This document shows positions 48,501-59,995 of a DNA stretch of 64,000 nucleotides, one piece after another. The notes beneath the pieces are model-generated. The model did not search any database. It was not told where the DNA came from and worked only from the letters and a program-made list of their open reading frames with translations. Source of the DNA: Kingdonia uniflora (lineage: Eukaryota; Streptophyta; Magnoliopsida; Ranunculales; Circaeasteraceae); assembly GCA_014058105.1 (NCBI GenBank), contig JACGCM010001664.1, positions 1,240,001-1,304,000 on the forward strand, read 5' to 3'. A program made the translations under genes and the position numbers. Numbering within the stretch: the first letter of the stretch is position 1; the number at the start of each line of letters is the position of its first letter.

Positions 48501-51500
48501 CTGGACTACCGGCAAGTCATTTACGAGTTTGGATCATTTTAAAGAGTTTTTTTTGCCCGACAACACGATAGGGTTGCTACCCAAAACTTGCCATACTCCT
48601 GGATTAAATTATTTAACGAAATGGATTTCCTACCTCTCTATTGCTTTAGATCCCATTTCTTAGATGTAGGGTTTCCGACAATTTCTTTTAGAGGTTGGAA
48701 ATTTTAAAGAGTTTCTTTATGTCCGAGAACACGCTAGGATAATTACAAAATGAATTACAATACTCTTGGCTTTAATTATTGACTGGTACGGATTTTGAAA
48801 CTCTTTGAAACTTTAGATCGCATTTCCGAAAAACTTTGCTATCGGGAACTCAATTGGGAGTTTGGATCATTGTTAAGAGCTTTATTTTGTCTGACAACAT
48901 GCTAGGTTGGTTACCAAAAAGCTCACCATACTCCCGAATTGAATTATTGAGCAATACGGATTTCAGACCTCTTTGTTGCTTTTGGTCGCATTTATACGAA
49001 GTAGGGCTTCCGGTAACTCGTTTGTGAGGTTGGACATTTTTAAGAGTTTCGTTCTGTCCGAGAACACACTAGGATAGTTTCAATAGGAATAGTAATATTC
49101 TTGGTTTTAATTATTGACCAGTACGGATTTTGAAACTCTCCGAAGCTTTAGATTGTATTTTTGAAAAACTCTGCTATCGGTAACACATTTACGAGTTTGT
49201 ATCATTTTTAAGATTTTGTTTTTGTCCGACAACACACTAGGGTTGCTACCAAAGAATTTGTCATACTCCCAAATTGAATTATTGACCAGTACGGATTTTG
49301 TACCTCTCCGTTGCTTTAGATCCCATTTCTGAGATGCAGGGCTTCCGGCAACTCGTATGAGAGGTTGAGCGTTTTTAAGAGTTTCTTTCCATCCGAGAAC
49401 ACGCTAGGATAGTTACAAAATAAATCAGAATACTTTGGTTTCAATTAATGTTTGGTACGGATTTTGAAACTCCCCGAAGCTTTAGATCGCATTTATGAGA
49501 AACTTGTTTATTGGCAACTCATTTTCGAATTTGGATAATTTCTAAGAGTTTGTTTTCGTCTAACAAAATGCAAGCATAGTACCGAAATAACTCGCTATAC
49601 TCCCGAATTGAATTATTGACCGGCACCGGATTTTGTACCACTACGGTTCTTTAGATCCAATTTCACAGAAGCAGGGCTTCCGGCAACTCGTTTGAGAGGT
49701 TGGACTTTTTAAGAGTTTCTCTCCGTCCGTGAACTCGCTAAGATAATTTCAAAATGAATTGCAATATTCCTGGTTTCAATTATTGTCCGGTACGGATTTC
49801 AAAACTTTTCAATGCTTTAGAATGCATTATGGAGAAACTTGGCTACCGACAATGCCTTTGCGAATTTGGATCATTTTTAAGAGTTTCTTTTCATCCCACA
49901 ACACGTAAGGGTTGTTACCTTAAAACTTTCCATATCTCGGATTGATTTATTGGCCGAAATGGATTTTGCACCTCTCCGTTGCTTTATATCCCATTTCTAA
50001 GAACCAGGGCTTCCGGCAACTTATTTGTGAGGTGGGACTCTATTAAAAGTTCTGTTTTGTCCGAGAACACGCCAAGATAGTTACAAAATGAATCTCAATA
50101 CTCCTGGCTTCAATTATTGATATGTACGAATTTCAAAACTCTATAAAGCTTTAGATCGCATTTTGGAAAAACTTAGCTGCCGGCAACTCATTTTGCGAGT
50201 TTGGAACATTGTTAAATTTTTTTTTCATTCGACAAACGCTAGGGTTGTTATCTAAAAACTTGTCATTCACTCGAATTTAATTATTGACCAATACGTATTT
50301 TGCCCCTATCTGTTGCTTTAGGTCCCACTTCTTAGAAGCCAGGCTTCAAGCAACTCGTTTCAAAGGTTGGACGCTTTTAAGAGTTTATTTCCGTCCGAGA
50401 ACACGCTAGTATATTTACAAAATGAATCAAAATACTCTTGGTTTCAATTATTGATTGGTACAGATTCTAAAACTTTCCGACGCTTTAGATCGCAATTGTG
50501 AGAAACTTGACTACCGACAAGTCATTCATGATTTTGGATCATTTTAAAGAGTTTCATTTCGTCTGAAAACATGCAAGGGTTGTTACCAAAAACTCGCCAT
50601 ACTCCAGGATTGAATTTTTTAATGGAAAAGATTTCCAACCTCACCCTTGCTTTACATCCCATTTCTATGAACACGCTAGGATAGTTACAAAATGAATTGT
50701 AATACTCATGGCTTCAATTATTGACTGGTACGGATTTCAAAACTCTCCGAAGCTTTAGATCGCATTTTTGATAAACTTTGCTAGCGGTAACTTATTTGTG
50801 AGTTTGTATCACTTTAAAGAGTTTATTTACGTCCGACAACAGGCTAGCGTTGTTACCTAAAAACTCGCCATTCTCCCGGATTGATTTATTAACCAGTACG
50901 GATTTTGCTCCTCTCTTTTACTTTAGATCCCATTTCTGAGAAGCCGGGATTCCGGAAACTCGTTTGAGTGGCTGGTCATTTTTATGAGTTTATTTCCATC
51001 TGAGAACACGCTAGGATAGTTACGAAATGAATCGAAATACTCCTGGTTTCAATTATTGATCGGTACGGCTTCCAAAACTCTCCAAATCTTTTGATCGCAT
51101 TTTTGAGAAACTGGACAACCGACAAGTCATTTGCGAGTTTGGATCATTTTAAAGAGTTTTTTTACGTCCGACAACTCACTAGGGTTGTTAAAAAAAATAT
51201 CGCCCTACTCCTGGATTGAATTATTGACCGGGATAGATTTCGCTCCTCCCCCTTGCTTTAAATCCAATTTCTTAAAAGCAAGGCTTCCAGCAACTCATTT
51301 TGGAGGTTGGATAGCTTTAAGAGTTTATTTCAGTCTGGGAACAAGTTAGGATAGTTACAAAATAAATCACAATACTCCTGGCTTCAATTATTGACCGGTA
51401 CAGATTTCTAAACTCCCTGAAGCTTTAGATTGTATTTTTGAAAAACTTTACGACCAGCAACTCATTTGTGAGTTTGTATCATTTGAAGAGTTTTTTTTCA

Positions 51501-53106
51501 TCCGACAATAAGCCCTAGTTACCAAATAGCTCGCCAAAATCCTAAATTAAATTATTGACCAGTATGGATTTCGTACCTCTCCGTTGCTTTAGATACCATT
51601 TCAGAGAATCTTGGCGTCCGGTAATTTGTTTGAGTGGTTGAACGTTTTTAAAAGTTTTTTTTAGTCCGAGAAGACGGTATGATAGTTACAAAATGAATCC
51701 CAATACTCCTTGTTTCATTATTGACTGGTACAGTTTTTGAAACTCTCCGAAGCTTTATATCGAATTTATGGGAAACTGGGCTACCGGCTACTCTTTTGAG
51801 AGTTTGGATCATTTTTAAGAGTTTGTTTTTGTCCGACAATGCGCTAGGATAGTTAATAAATAACTCACCATTATCCTGGATGGAATTATTGAGTGGTACG
51901 TATTTCACACCTCTCCGTTACTTTAGATCCCATTTCTATGAATCTTGGCTTCAGGCATTAATTTGAGAGGTTGGACATTTTTAAGAGTTTCTTTTCGTCC
52001 AAGAACACACTTGGATAGTTACAAAATGAATCGAAATACTCCTGGTTTCAATTATTGACCTGAATAGATTACAAAACTTGTCGAAGCTTTTGATCGCATT
52101 TTAAGGAACTGGACTACCGTCAAGTCATTTGCGAGTTTGGATATTTTTAAAGAGTTTCCTTTTATCCGACAACGCGATAGGGTTGCTACCAAAAACTCGC
52201 CATGCTTCTAGATTGAATTATTTAACGAAACGGATTTCCTACCTCTTTGTTGCTTTAGATCCCATTTCTTAGATGTAGGGCTTTCGACAATTCATTTTAG
52301 TGGTTTGATATTATAAAGAGTTTCTTACTGTCCTAAAATACGCTAGGATAGTTACAAAATGAATTACAATAATCCTGGCTTCATTTATTGACCGGTACGG
52401 ATTTTGAAACTCTCCGAAACTTTAGATCGCATTTCTAAAATTTTTTGCTATCGGGAACTCATTTGCGAGTTTAGATAATTGTTAAGAGGTTTATTTCTTC
52501 TGAAAACATGCTAGGGTTGTTACCAAAAAGCTCGCCATACTCCCGAATTGAATTATTGAGTAGTACGGATTTCAGACCTCTTTGTTGCTTTAGATCGCAT
52601 TTATACGAAGTAGGGTTTCCGGTAACTCGTTCGAGAGGTTGGACATTTTTAAGAGTTTCTTCCAGTCCGAGAACTCGCGAGGATAGTTACAAAATGAATC
52701 GCAATACTCCTGGTTTTAATTATTTACCGGTACGAATTTCAAAACTCTCCGAAGCTTTAGATCGCATTTCTAAAAAACTTTGCTACCGGAAACTCATTTG
52801 TGGGTTTGTATCATTTTTAAGAGTTTGTTTTAGTCTGGAAACACGCTAAGGAAGTTACCATGAAACTTACCATACTCCTAGATTGAATTATTGACCGGAA
52901 CGAATTTTGCCCCTCTTCTTTACTTAATATAAAATTTCTTAGATGCAGGGTTTTTGGCAACTCATTTGATAGGTTGGACGTGTTTATTAACTTTTTTCCG
53001 TCCGAAAATACGCCAGGATAGTTCCCAAATGAATCGAAATACTCCTGATTTCAATTATTGACTGATACGGATTTTGCAACTTTCTGAAGTTTTAGATCGC
53101 ATTTAT
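42509..53106. repeat. Dimeric satellite array with a 3.61-kb higher-order period
   Basis: About 60 tandem monomers of 165-168 bp, alternating type A (CTAGGGTTGTTACCAAAAA) and type B (CTAGGATAGTTACAAAATGA). The two share AATTATTGACCGGTACGGAT, CTTTAGATC, CCGGCAACTC and TTTTTAAGAGTTT, so the basic dimer is about 332 bp. On top of this, variant monomers recur at about 3610 bp: 44.90, 48.51 and 52.12 kb; 46.145 and 49.754 kb; 47.52 and 51.13 kb; 48.90 and 52.51 kb. Many 60-115 codon frames arise from the periodicity and are not genes. Monomer length is in the range of plant centromeric or pericentromeric satellites; chromosomal location is unknown. Confidence 0.93.
43306..43450 (-). mobile_element. 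SINE-like insertion in the satellite
   Basis: A 145-bp unrelated sequence interrupts one monomer and is flanked by GAATACGCT at 43297-43305 and 43455-43463 (13 bp with one mismatch if extended). On the minus strand it ends in an A-rich tail (AATAAATAAAAAAA) and contains GGTTTAAAACC, close to a Pol III box B (GGTTCRANNCC). A-tail, target duplication and box B fit a tRNA-type SINE. Confidence 0.65.
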
Positions 53107-53700
53107 TAATTTTTATTTTTTTTGGAAATTAAGCATTTGAATTATAAAGAAAGGAAACAACTAAACAGGGGTGGGGACAACCCTTTCCTCTCAAGAACAC
53201 AAGAGAAAAGCAAGGAGCCTAACACCCAAAGGAGATAAGAGAGAAAAACAACATTAATGAACTTTAAGATACGCTTTGTTATTCTTATCATCTATAACTT
53301 GACGCTCTAATTCTTTAGAAAATTCTATAGTCTTCAGTTCCATGAATTCCAACCCAGTCATAGTTTTAGAGAGGATCGCTGCAGCTTTATTCGTTTCCTT
53401 GAATGTATGGGTACAGTTGAACAACTCCAAAGTATCCTCAATCTTTATAATTTCCTGAATAAGTGTCTTACACTGCCAGTCAGGCTTGCTTTCTTTGTTT
53501 ATAATCTAAATTGCTAACTTGGAGGTAGAGTTGATTTCAACCTTATGTTGTTTGTACTTGAAATCCAGTTCCAGCCCTGATTTTATACTTTGAAACTCAT
53601 GATAGATAACAGATCTGGCAACACATCTACTTGCACAAGCTGCAATTGTTGTACCCACATCTTCTCTCATAATTGCTCCATAACTCCCAGCAACTATCAT
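53107..53700 (-). pseudogene. LINE 3' end with RNase H-like domain
   Basis: On the minus strand, 53700-53254 reads an RNase H-like (RVT_3) domain: HEFQSIKSGLELDFKYKQHK, IINKESKPDWQC, THTFKETNKAAAILSK. The usual catalytic E-T-D-S is decayed to N-S-T-S, and a TAG at about 53505 interrupts it. After the stop comes about 130 bp of 3' UTR and an A-rich tail (CCAAAAAAAATAAAAATT) directly against the last satellite monomer at 53106. This fits a 5'-truncated LINE inserted at the array edge. Confidence 0.65.
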
Positions 53701-54074
53701 AGAACTAGAAGTGTATAATCATGCATACTCTAGGTTCAAGTTTTCTCCAAGTACATACGCTTCCACACATCTAGTATATATCCGAGTGATTGGACTCTAC
53801 CTTTTTAATTTGTACCACTATTGCACTTGTGTTAGCCTTTCAGCTGCCATAGAATTTGTAGATCATATGTATGTAATTTATTGTTGCTGACTGTTTATTT
53901 TACTTTGTCATTCTTAGTCAACGATTTGTTCTTTCTACGTTCTTGACAATATTCAGTCCTCTAATACCAGATTTGAGTTGACACGAGACATAATTTTGAC
54001 TACTTTAAGTTTCTTCCAGGTATTCCAATTAAAGATATGCTGACCCTTTAACTTATTGTGTTCAAGTTTTGTCA
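53701..54074. other. Unassigned, probable intron of the ArfGAP remnant
   Basis: T-rich sequence without open frames. It ends in TTTTGTCAG, a good splice acceptor for the exon at 54075. Confidence 0.3.
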
Positions 54075-54230
54075 GTATTATTGGATGAATAGTCTGATGA
54101 TGAAATTGATGCCATGGTTGAGGTTGGAGGAAATTCTTTCGCGAACTCAATCTATGAGGCTTTTTTCCCATAAGGGTTTTCAAAGCCTGGACCATAGTTC
54201 AATCACGAAAAGCGTGTGAACTTCATCAGA
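54075..54230 (+). pseudogene. ArfGAP (AGD-type) exon remnant
   Basis: After a GTCAG acceptor the frame reads SDDEIDAMVEVGGNSFANSI then YEAFFP, GFSKPGP and FNHEKRVNFIR, with stops at three positions (TAG 54090, TAA 54170, TAG 54194). This is the second half of the ArfGAP zinc-finger domain as found in plant C2-domain ArfGAPs such as AGD11-13. ArfGAPs stimulate GTP hydrolysis by ARF in membrane traffic. Neither the upstream C-x2-C zinc residues nor downstream exons were found, so this is an isolated relic. Confidence 0.7.
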
Positions 54231-55361
54231 TGGGATACATCTTGTTCCAACTCTTAATATCACTTACTTGATGTCTCATGTAATTGTTTTTGTTTTCGAT
54301 TCAGTAATAATTATAACTGAGTATTTTGTACCTGAGAAGACGCTTCGTAAACTCTCTCCTTCCTGTTTGGATAGTAGCCTTTTTGTTGTGGGGCATTACT
54401 GATAATTCATGGCAATAAGGCTATCTTTGCTTCATCCCATACCCTTGTCAATAATTCAACTATTTATCTTCTTTTACTTTATCTATATTTGGGCCATGCT
54501 TATATGAGGTAGTCTCATGCGAGTGTTGCGAGCACAATTGCAACTGATGCGACCGTTGCTACACTTGGGCGAAACGCAATACACCTCGCAACACCTCTGA
54601 TGCTTATATGAAACTACCTCCTATAATTATTCTTTGAGTTGGCTTTTTCTTTATTAATGCTACGGATTTAGAAATTACTGTGATAGTATTCCCTATATTT
54701 ACACAGGATAACTAACTAGTAAGAAGATAATGGATAAGGAAATGGATTTATCTAATTCTACGGGTAATTATCCGAGGAGACTGAGATAAAATATTTGACT
54801 GACTTTGTTAAGAATAACTTGACCGAGTTGCAAAGTCATTGGACAATTTACACCATGAGTACGAACACACCAATGCCCCAGGTGGCAAATTGACAGGGAT
54901 CATGTGGTTGTTATCCTTAAGATATGCCTAGTTGAAATGTGAATGAGTAGTTATTTTCCTTTGATTAGTCTAAATTACCGAATGATTCATGTATGATGTA
55001 AGAGTAGACACATCAAGTGGTGGCTGGAAGGATAAGGTGAGCATATAAAAAATTAATAGACGGTGTACAATCAGCTGGAAATTGTTTAAGTTTACATACA
55101 ACATTTATTTATACTATGATGAATCTTCTAGATTGTTGTAGGGAGAAGATTTAGAGACATTAAAAAATGAGACACTCAACTCTCACTCAACCACAACCAC
55201 AACCACTCATCTCTATTAGATGAGTGGCTCCCAAAATTGGCATTTCCTATAAGGGAAATGAGGTGGATAATTAGGGGGTCCTTCCTGCCCCACTCTGTCT
55301 AGCCGTCACTCATATTTCCCTCTCTTTTCAAAGAAATTTCAAATTCGAACAACCAATATCA
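54231..55361. other. AT-rich spacer
   Basis: No gene recognised. It contains the MITE-like sequence at 54506-54620 and an ACCACAACCACAACCACTC repeat near 55188. Near 55212-55260 an ATGAGTGG/CATTTCC-rich stretch resembles a MITE end but has no partner. Confidence 0.3.
54506..54620. mobile_element. Small MITE-like inverted repeat
   Basis: The left end GAGGTAGTCTCATGCGAG...TGTTGCGAG pairs with the right end, whose reverse complement reads GAGGTAGTTTCATATAAG...TGTTGCGAG. About 115 bp with 30-bp imperfect termini and no coding capacity. No convincing target duplication, so the superfamily is open. Confidence 0.4.
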
Positions 55362-55525
55362 GTCAAGTCTCTCTCTCTCTCTCATATCACACACACACGC
55401 ACACTCTCTCTCTCATTTCATACACACACTCTCTCTCACATATCACACACACACTCTCTCTCTCATATCACAGACATACTCTCTCTCTCATATCATACAC
55501 TCTCTTTCTCTTTCATATCACACAA
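55362..55525. repeat. (CT)n/(CA)n minisatellite
   Basis: About five units of roughly 30-40 bp with CTCTCTCTCATATCACACAC as core. Confidence 0.85.
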
Positions 55526-55781
55526 TCGGGGCGATTTTTGCCATTAGAGGTAAGATTTCAGCTGAGAAAGGGAAGCGATTCTGCCATTAGAGGTGAAATT
55601 GATATCTCCAAAGAACTCTGACACCTTTGCTGATAGTGCACTTACTCGACAGGTACTTTCTGACCCTTACTCGCCATTAGTAAACTTGGATGTTGTGAAA
55701 TTTGTTAGAATAATGGTATCCCCCCACTTAATCCCTGTGAAATTTGTAATTTCTCTTTGATTGATTACCTGCTGCTGGGTC

Positions 55782-56064
55782 CCATTCGAATTTGACAATT
55801 TAGTCAAAATATTTGCACTACACTGATGTAGGACTAAATAATCGTCGAACTCGACAATATTGCATATGAATGTAATATTCACAGTAACTAAATTGTTGAA
55901 CTCGAGAATAATATAAATGACTGTTGGAGATACAATATCTGAATTGTCGAACTCGGCAATATTACATATGAATCGTTCAGGTACAGTAACTAAATTGTCG
56001 AGTTCGACAATTTTTTATATGAATAGCAGATTTTCACAGCAACTAAATTGTCGAACTCGACATT
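55782..56064. repeat. Phased 18-bp palindrome cluster 1
   Basis: Copies of ATTGTCGAAYTCGACAAT start at 55782 (weak), 55841, 55892, 55943, 55994 and 56047. Spacing 59, 51, 51, 51, 53. The linkers are also related (ATTACATATGAAT...CAGTAACTAA), so this is a 51-53 bp tandem repeat with a palindromic core, directly upstream of the ORF at 56088. Confidence 0.9.
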
Positions 56065-56087
56065 ATTACTGTGCAGATTCAACGGAG

Positions 56088-56390
56088 ATGGTGAAGACGA
56101 GGACTCAGAGTAGTCGGGAGGCTGCTTCTCACCATATTAAGCAATTGTATGATGAACTAGTGATGCGATATTTTGGTTCGATTAATTTGAACGGTCCACC
56201 ATTGCCGCAGCGTGAGGCGAGTTACGGAGGAATGACCGAGGCTGAGGTGGCGTTGTGGAGGGAGAATTTCCATTTGCATTGTCAGATGCAGACGGCCATC
56301 CTGTATCCAATGACGAGGAGAACAGCTCTTGTTGCCCGGGCCAGGGAACTAGTTAGGAAGGAAGGCTCCAGTTCTGTCGGTACATTTTAG
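56088..56390 (+). CDS. Small protein upstream of the MULE transposase, unrecognised
   Basis: 100 codons from MVKTRTQSSREAASHHIKQL to EGSSSVGTF. It is hydrophilic, with a Met-rich middle (HCQMQTAILYPMTRR) and a basic C-terminus, possibly helical. A GTGCAG acceptor-like site lies at 56071-56076, so it may be an exon. It sits between palindrome cluster 1 and the transposase on the same strand, and codon structure is undamaged, unlike its neighbours. No function assigned. Confidence 0.4.
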   Translation: MVKTRTQSSREAASHHIKQLYDELVMRYFGSINLNGPPLPQREASYGGMTEAEVALWRENFHLHCQMQTAILYPMTRRTALVARARELVRKEGSSSVGTF

Positions 56391-56676
56391 GATTTGCTGA
56401 TTAGGTATTCTGGTTGTAATATCATTGGAAGGTATATGTAATGAAGTAGCTGTAGTATTCAGCAAGTGATTAATAGATTTTATATGGTATAACAGGTCAT
56501 TGTGTGTGATTGTTTACATCTTGTATTCTGCCTTTTGTAGTATGTGATGTAATTATGAAATTAACATGCGTTGGACTTGAATTGTGTTTGGTTTGTGATA
56601 TTTTGATCTTCCCAATTACTTTACTTACAACTCACAATCATTTCTTTCATGTGTGAACTTCTTAGTCATATTGACA

Positions 56677-59149
56677 ATGGAAGACTCCGTCGATAAAAAT
56701 TGGTCAAAAGTTATTGGTGAGGAGTCCCCAGAAAGGTATGAAAATGAACGCATTGTAGATCCATTTTCGGCGGATGCCCCATACGAGGGTCAACATTTTG
56801 ATACTGTAGATGATGCACGTCTGTGGAATGAACAATATGGAAGAGGGCAGGGTTTCTCTACCAAGATACGTAATTCAACAAAGCGTCCGAGATCGGATGA
56901 TATAGGCAGAGCCCACTTTTGTTGTATGAGCAATGGCTTTTCATAGAAATACTTTGGCACTCCAGAGAGTAGTGACGTAGCTGGCAACAAAAGATTATCT
57001 AATAAGTGTGGGTGTAAAGCAACAATGAACATAAATTGGAATACAAAAATAAGAAAATATGTGGTCACAAGTTTCACGGATATCCATAACCATAAACTCG
57101 TATCTCCACGGAATCAGCATCGGATGAAGGTTAACAGATTCTTTCCAGAAGCAGCAAAAACCTTACAGCGGCATTTGAGCTCCACAATATTCCGGTCAGC
57201 AAAGTCCCAGCATTATTCCCAGATAGAACCTTTAGTAAACGGGATTGTTACAACCACAACGCCAAAGTAAATAAGGAACGACTAGTCAGAGGAGATGCAC
57301 AAACCGCGTTGGAATGGTTTAGGAAGAAATAAACTACAGATCCGATGTTTTATTTTGACATAGAATTAGATGAGGAGGACCGAGCACTGAATTTTTTTTT
57401 GATTGATGGACGTTCAAGGTGCGCATATGAGGCATTTGGAGATGTCGTCACCTTCGATACTACATACCAGACGAATGTGTACAAGATGCCCTTTGCTCCG
57501 TTTGCAGGGATTAACGGCCACTACCAAATAATTCAATTCGGATGTGCTCTGCTAAGAAATGAGCAAGAAAACACATTTCTATGGTTGTTCCATACTTGGC
57601 TCAAGGCAATGAACTACAAACACTCTGTGTCAATTATCACCGATCAAGATGCAGCTATGGCTGCGGCTATTCCCAAGGTAAAGGAGTACATGGAAACTTA
57701 TTGCTCGAGTTACATTGTTGTTAACTGGAGTATATTGTCTATTTTTCATTATCAATAGTGTCAAAATTGACAATATGCGACACTTGTTACTGCAGTTATA
57801 GTTGAACTATTGTCGAATTCAACAATAATTGCTAGCATAACTCCAATCCATTCATATTGATAAATTGTCGAATTCGACAATATCATATAGTATTCAGAGA
57901 CACTTTCATTCTAAGTTCTGGTTTATTTCCAGGTCTTCCCCAACACCAAACATCGATTTTGTCTGTGGCACATCACAAACAAATTTCTCGAGAAAATCGA
58001 CCATATTTATCGGGAACCATCTACATTCAAAGAAGATATCGATTCGATAATGCACAACACATATGAGGCTGTAGAGTTTGAAACCAAGTGGATGGACCTA
58101 ATGAAGAAACATAAATTGGATGATAACGTTTGGATGCAAGGATTCTTCAATATTAGACAAAGATGGATACCGTTATGGAAGAGAGAGACCTTCTTTGCAG
58201 GGATGAGCAGCACATGATGGAGTGAGTCCACAAACAACTTCTTTAATGGTTGGTTGCCAATAACAACTGGGTTGTACAGTTTTATGACCAAGTATGAGGC
58301 TGCCCTTATAAAAGTATACGAGCGAGAAAGTGCAGAAGACTTTGCATCAGAACACAAATATCGTCAAGTTGGACCTCATCAAGCTCTACTGAAAGATGCT
58401 GTAAAGATTTATACCAGAAAAATGTTCCACAAACTGCAGAACCAATTTGACCAGGTTGTTCGCTTCATTGCAATAGAAAGACACGTAGAAGGTAACGTTC
58501 GGCAACTTACGGTGAAGGCCCATAGTGGTCGTGCCGAGTCATTTGAGCTACAAATAAACTCAGAGAAGCTAACTGGTAATTGTGGATGCAAGTTGTTTGA
58601 GTATGCTGGACTCCTATGTTGTCACCTCCTGAAGGTTTTCTCGAAATACGACATTCTTAAAATATCAGAGGCCTTTATTATGACAAAGTGGACGATTGGT
58701 GCAAACATGTTTTCAAGGTCATATGATGAAAACCAATTAGAAGGAGATAACTTACGACATGCCTTACGCCATAGCCACCTATCGCTTCGTGCATCAATCT
58801 TATTTGAAAGGGCCTTGAAGATGAAAGAAAGTTTTGATTTTGCAGTTTTGAAGCTAGACGAGTTTGTGACTTACCTTCAAAACTACGATGACGCTTTAAC
58901 ACAGATAGATGCATCACAATAATATATCTCAACTTCTGTCGCAAATTCTCTGGTGTCCGGAACTATGATTTTAAACCCTCTCGTGGTTCAAACAAAAAGT
59001 CGGGCGAAGATTGATCACAAGAAAGGGGCAAGAAGGAAGGGGGAATGGAAGAGGCTGTTTTGAAGAAGAAGAGAACATGCAAAAGCTGTAGGGAACTCGG
59101 CAACCATGACAAACGGACATGCCCACTTCTCAAAATGATGATAGCATAA
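56677..59149 (+). pseudogene. FAR1/MULE-type transposase pseudogene
   Basis: From MEDSVDKNWSK the N-terminal FAR1-like zinc domain runs to about 57130 (GRAHFCCMSNG, KCGCKATM, HNHKLVSP). The MULE transposase domain has AFGDVVTFDTTYQTN (first Asp), SIITDQDAAMAAAI (second Asp), FCLWHI and W-S-E-S-T-N-N-F-F (Glu). A 255-nt intron (57678-57932) joins IPK to VFPNTKHRF exactly. The SWIM finger CGCKLFEYAGLLCCH is at about 58585-58625, and a C-terminal knuckle CKSCRELGNHDKRTC at about 59070-59115. Breaks: TAG 56944, frameshift near 57243, TAA near 57329, TGA 58215, TAA 58920 and a frameshift near 59040. Family members are Mutator transposases or derived FAR1/FHY3 regulators; the setting favours a transposase. 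Confidence 0.88.
57757..57881. repeat. Palindrome cluster 2, inside the transposase intron
   Basis: Copies start at 57757 (AGTGTCAAAATTGACAAT), 57809 and 57864 (perfect ATTGTCGAATTCGACAAT). Spacing 52 and 55. All three lie in the 57678-57932 intron. Confidence 0.88.
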
Positions 59150-59995
59150 TCAAGTAAGAATATATTCATCAATATTCATAAACGGCACCTTCTGCATGAT
59201 TTTTATATAATGTGTTCCATATTTACAATAATTTATTCCATGTAGGAGATAACAATAATGGGGAATCTATTCGGCTATTGCACTCAAATTCCGACAAGCA
59301 CAACATCTAGGAAAACAAAAGGAGTTCACATTCATTGACTATTAAATATGTATTGATTATTATTAAGAAATTAGTACGTTGATTCAACATTATATTTGCT
59401 TTGTAATTGAAATTTAGGACAATAGCAATGTTGTATTTCACGGATAAAATATCAATGAATTATATGCAGTTTAAGGATTGTGTTGCTTTATGCACCCTCG
59501 CCCTCTATGAATTTGTATATTGTTGAAAATACTGCCTTAAATTATCGATTTCGACAATATTATATACCTAGAAAACTAACTACCCATTGTAATATTGTCG
59601 GGTTCGACAATATTACAAATGCATAATTTGAAATATACTACTACAATTGTTGAAATTGACAATATTGTAAATTGTAAGTAACCATATACACTAAAGTATT
59701 GTCGAAATTGACAAAATTTTAATTCTTAGATACACTCAAGTGCACTGTTAAAATATTTTTCAGAGGCAATATGTACATTTTGAAGAGGGGAGAGTTAGAA
59801 ATGAGATTCATATGACATAACAGAAATTTATATACTACAAAAATAAATCAACAATAGAGTGTTATACCAAAAATTATATACTATGATAAACATTGAACTA
59901 AATGAACTGTCATATACAAAAAGGGAAAAAAAATATATACTGTGATAAACATTGATGTAACATAATTGTCATATACAAAGATTTGGTCGACAACC
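59150..59995. other. Convergent intergenic spacer with palindrome cluster 3
   Basis: AT-rich spacer between the 3' ends of the plus-strand transposase and the minus-strand OTU gene. It holds palindrome copies at 59541, 59594, 59646 and 59698 (spacing 53, 52, 52), plus a direct repeat ATACTNTGATAAACATTGA at about 59878 and 59937. Confidence 0.6.
59541..59715. repeat. Phased palindrome cluster 3
   Basis: Four copies: ATTATCGATTTCGACAAT, ATTGTCGGGTTCGACAAT, ATTGTTGAAATTGACAAT and ATTGTCGAAATTGACAAA. Several mutations are matched on both arms (GAAATTGAC), keeping partial dyad symmetry. Confidence 0.88.

Noticed and set aside
43478..52849. Many 60-113 codon plus-strand frames with similar proteins (for example 43478-43726, 47521-47739, 51131-51349, 52508-52849)
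   Set aside because: They are produced by the satellite monomers and recur with the 332-bp and 3.61-kb periods. No start, domain or splice logic supports a gene family.
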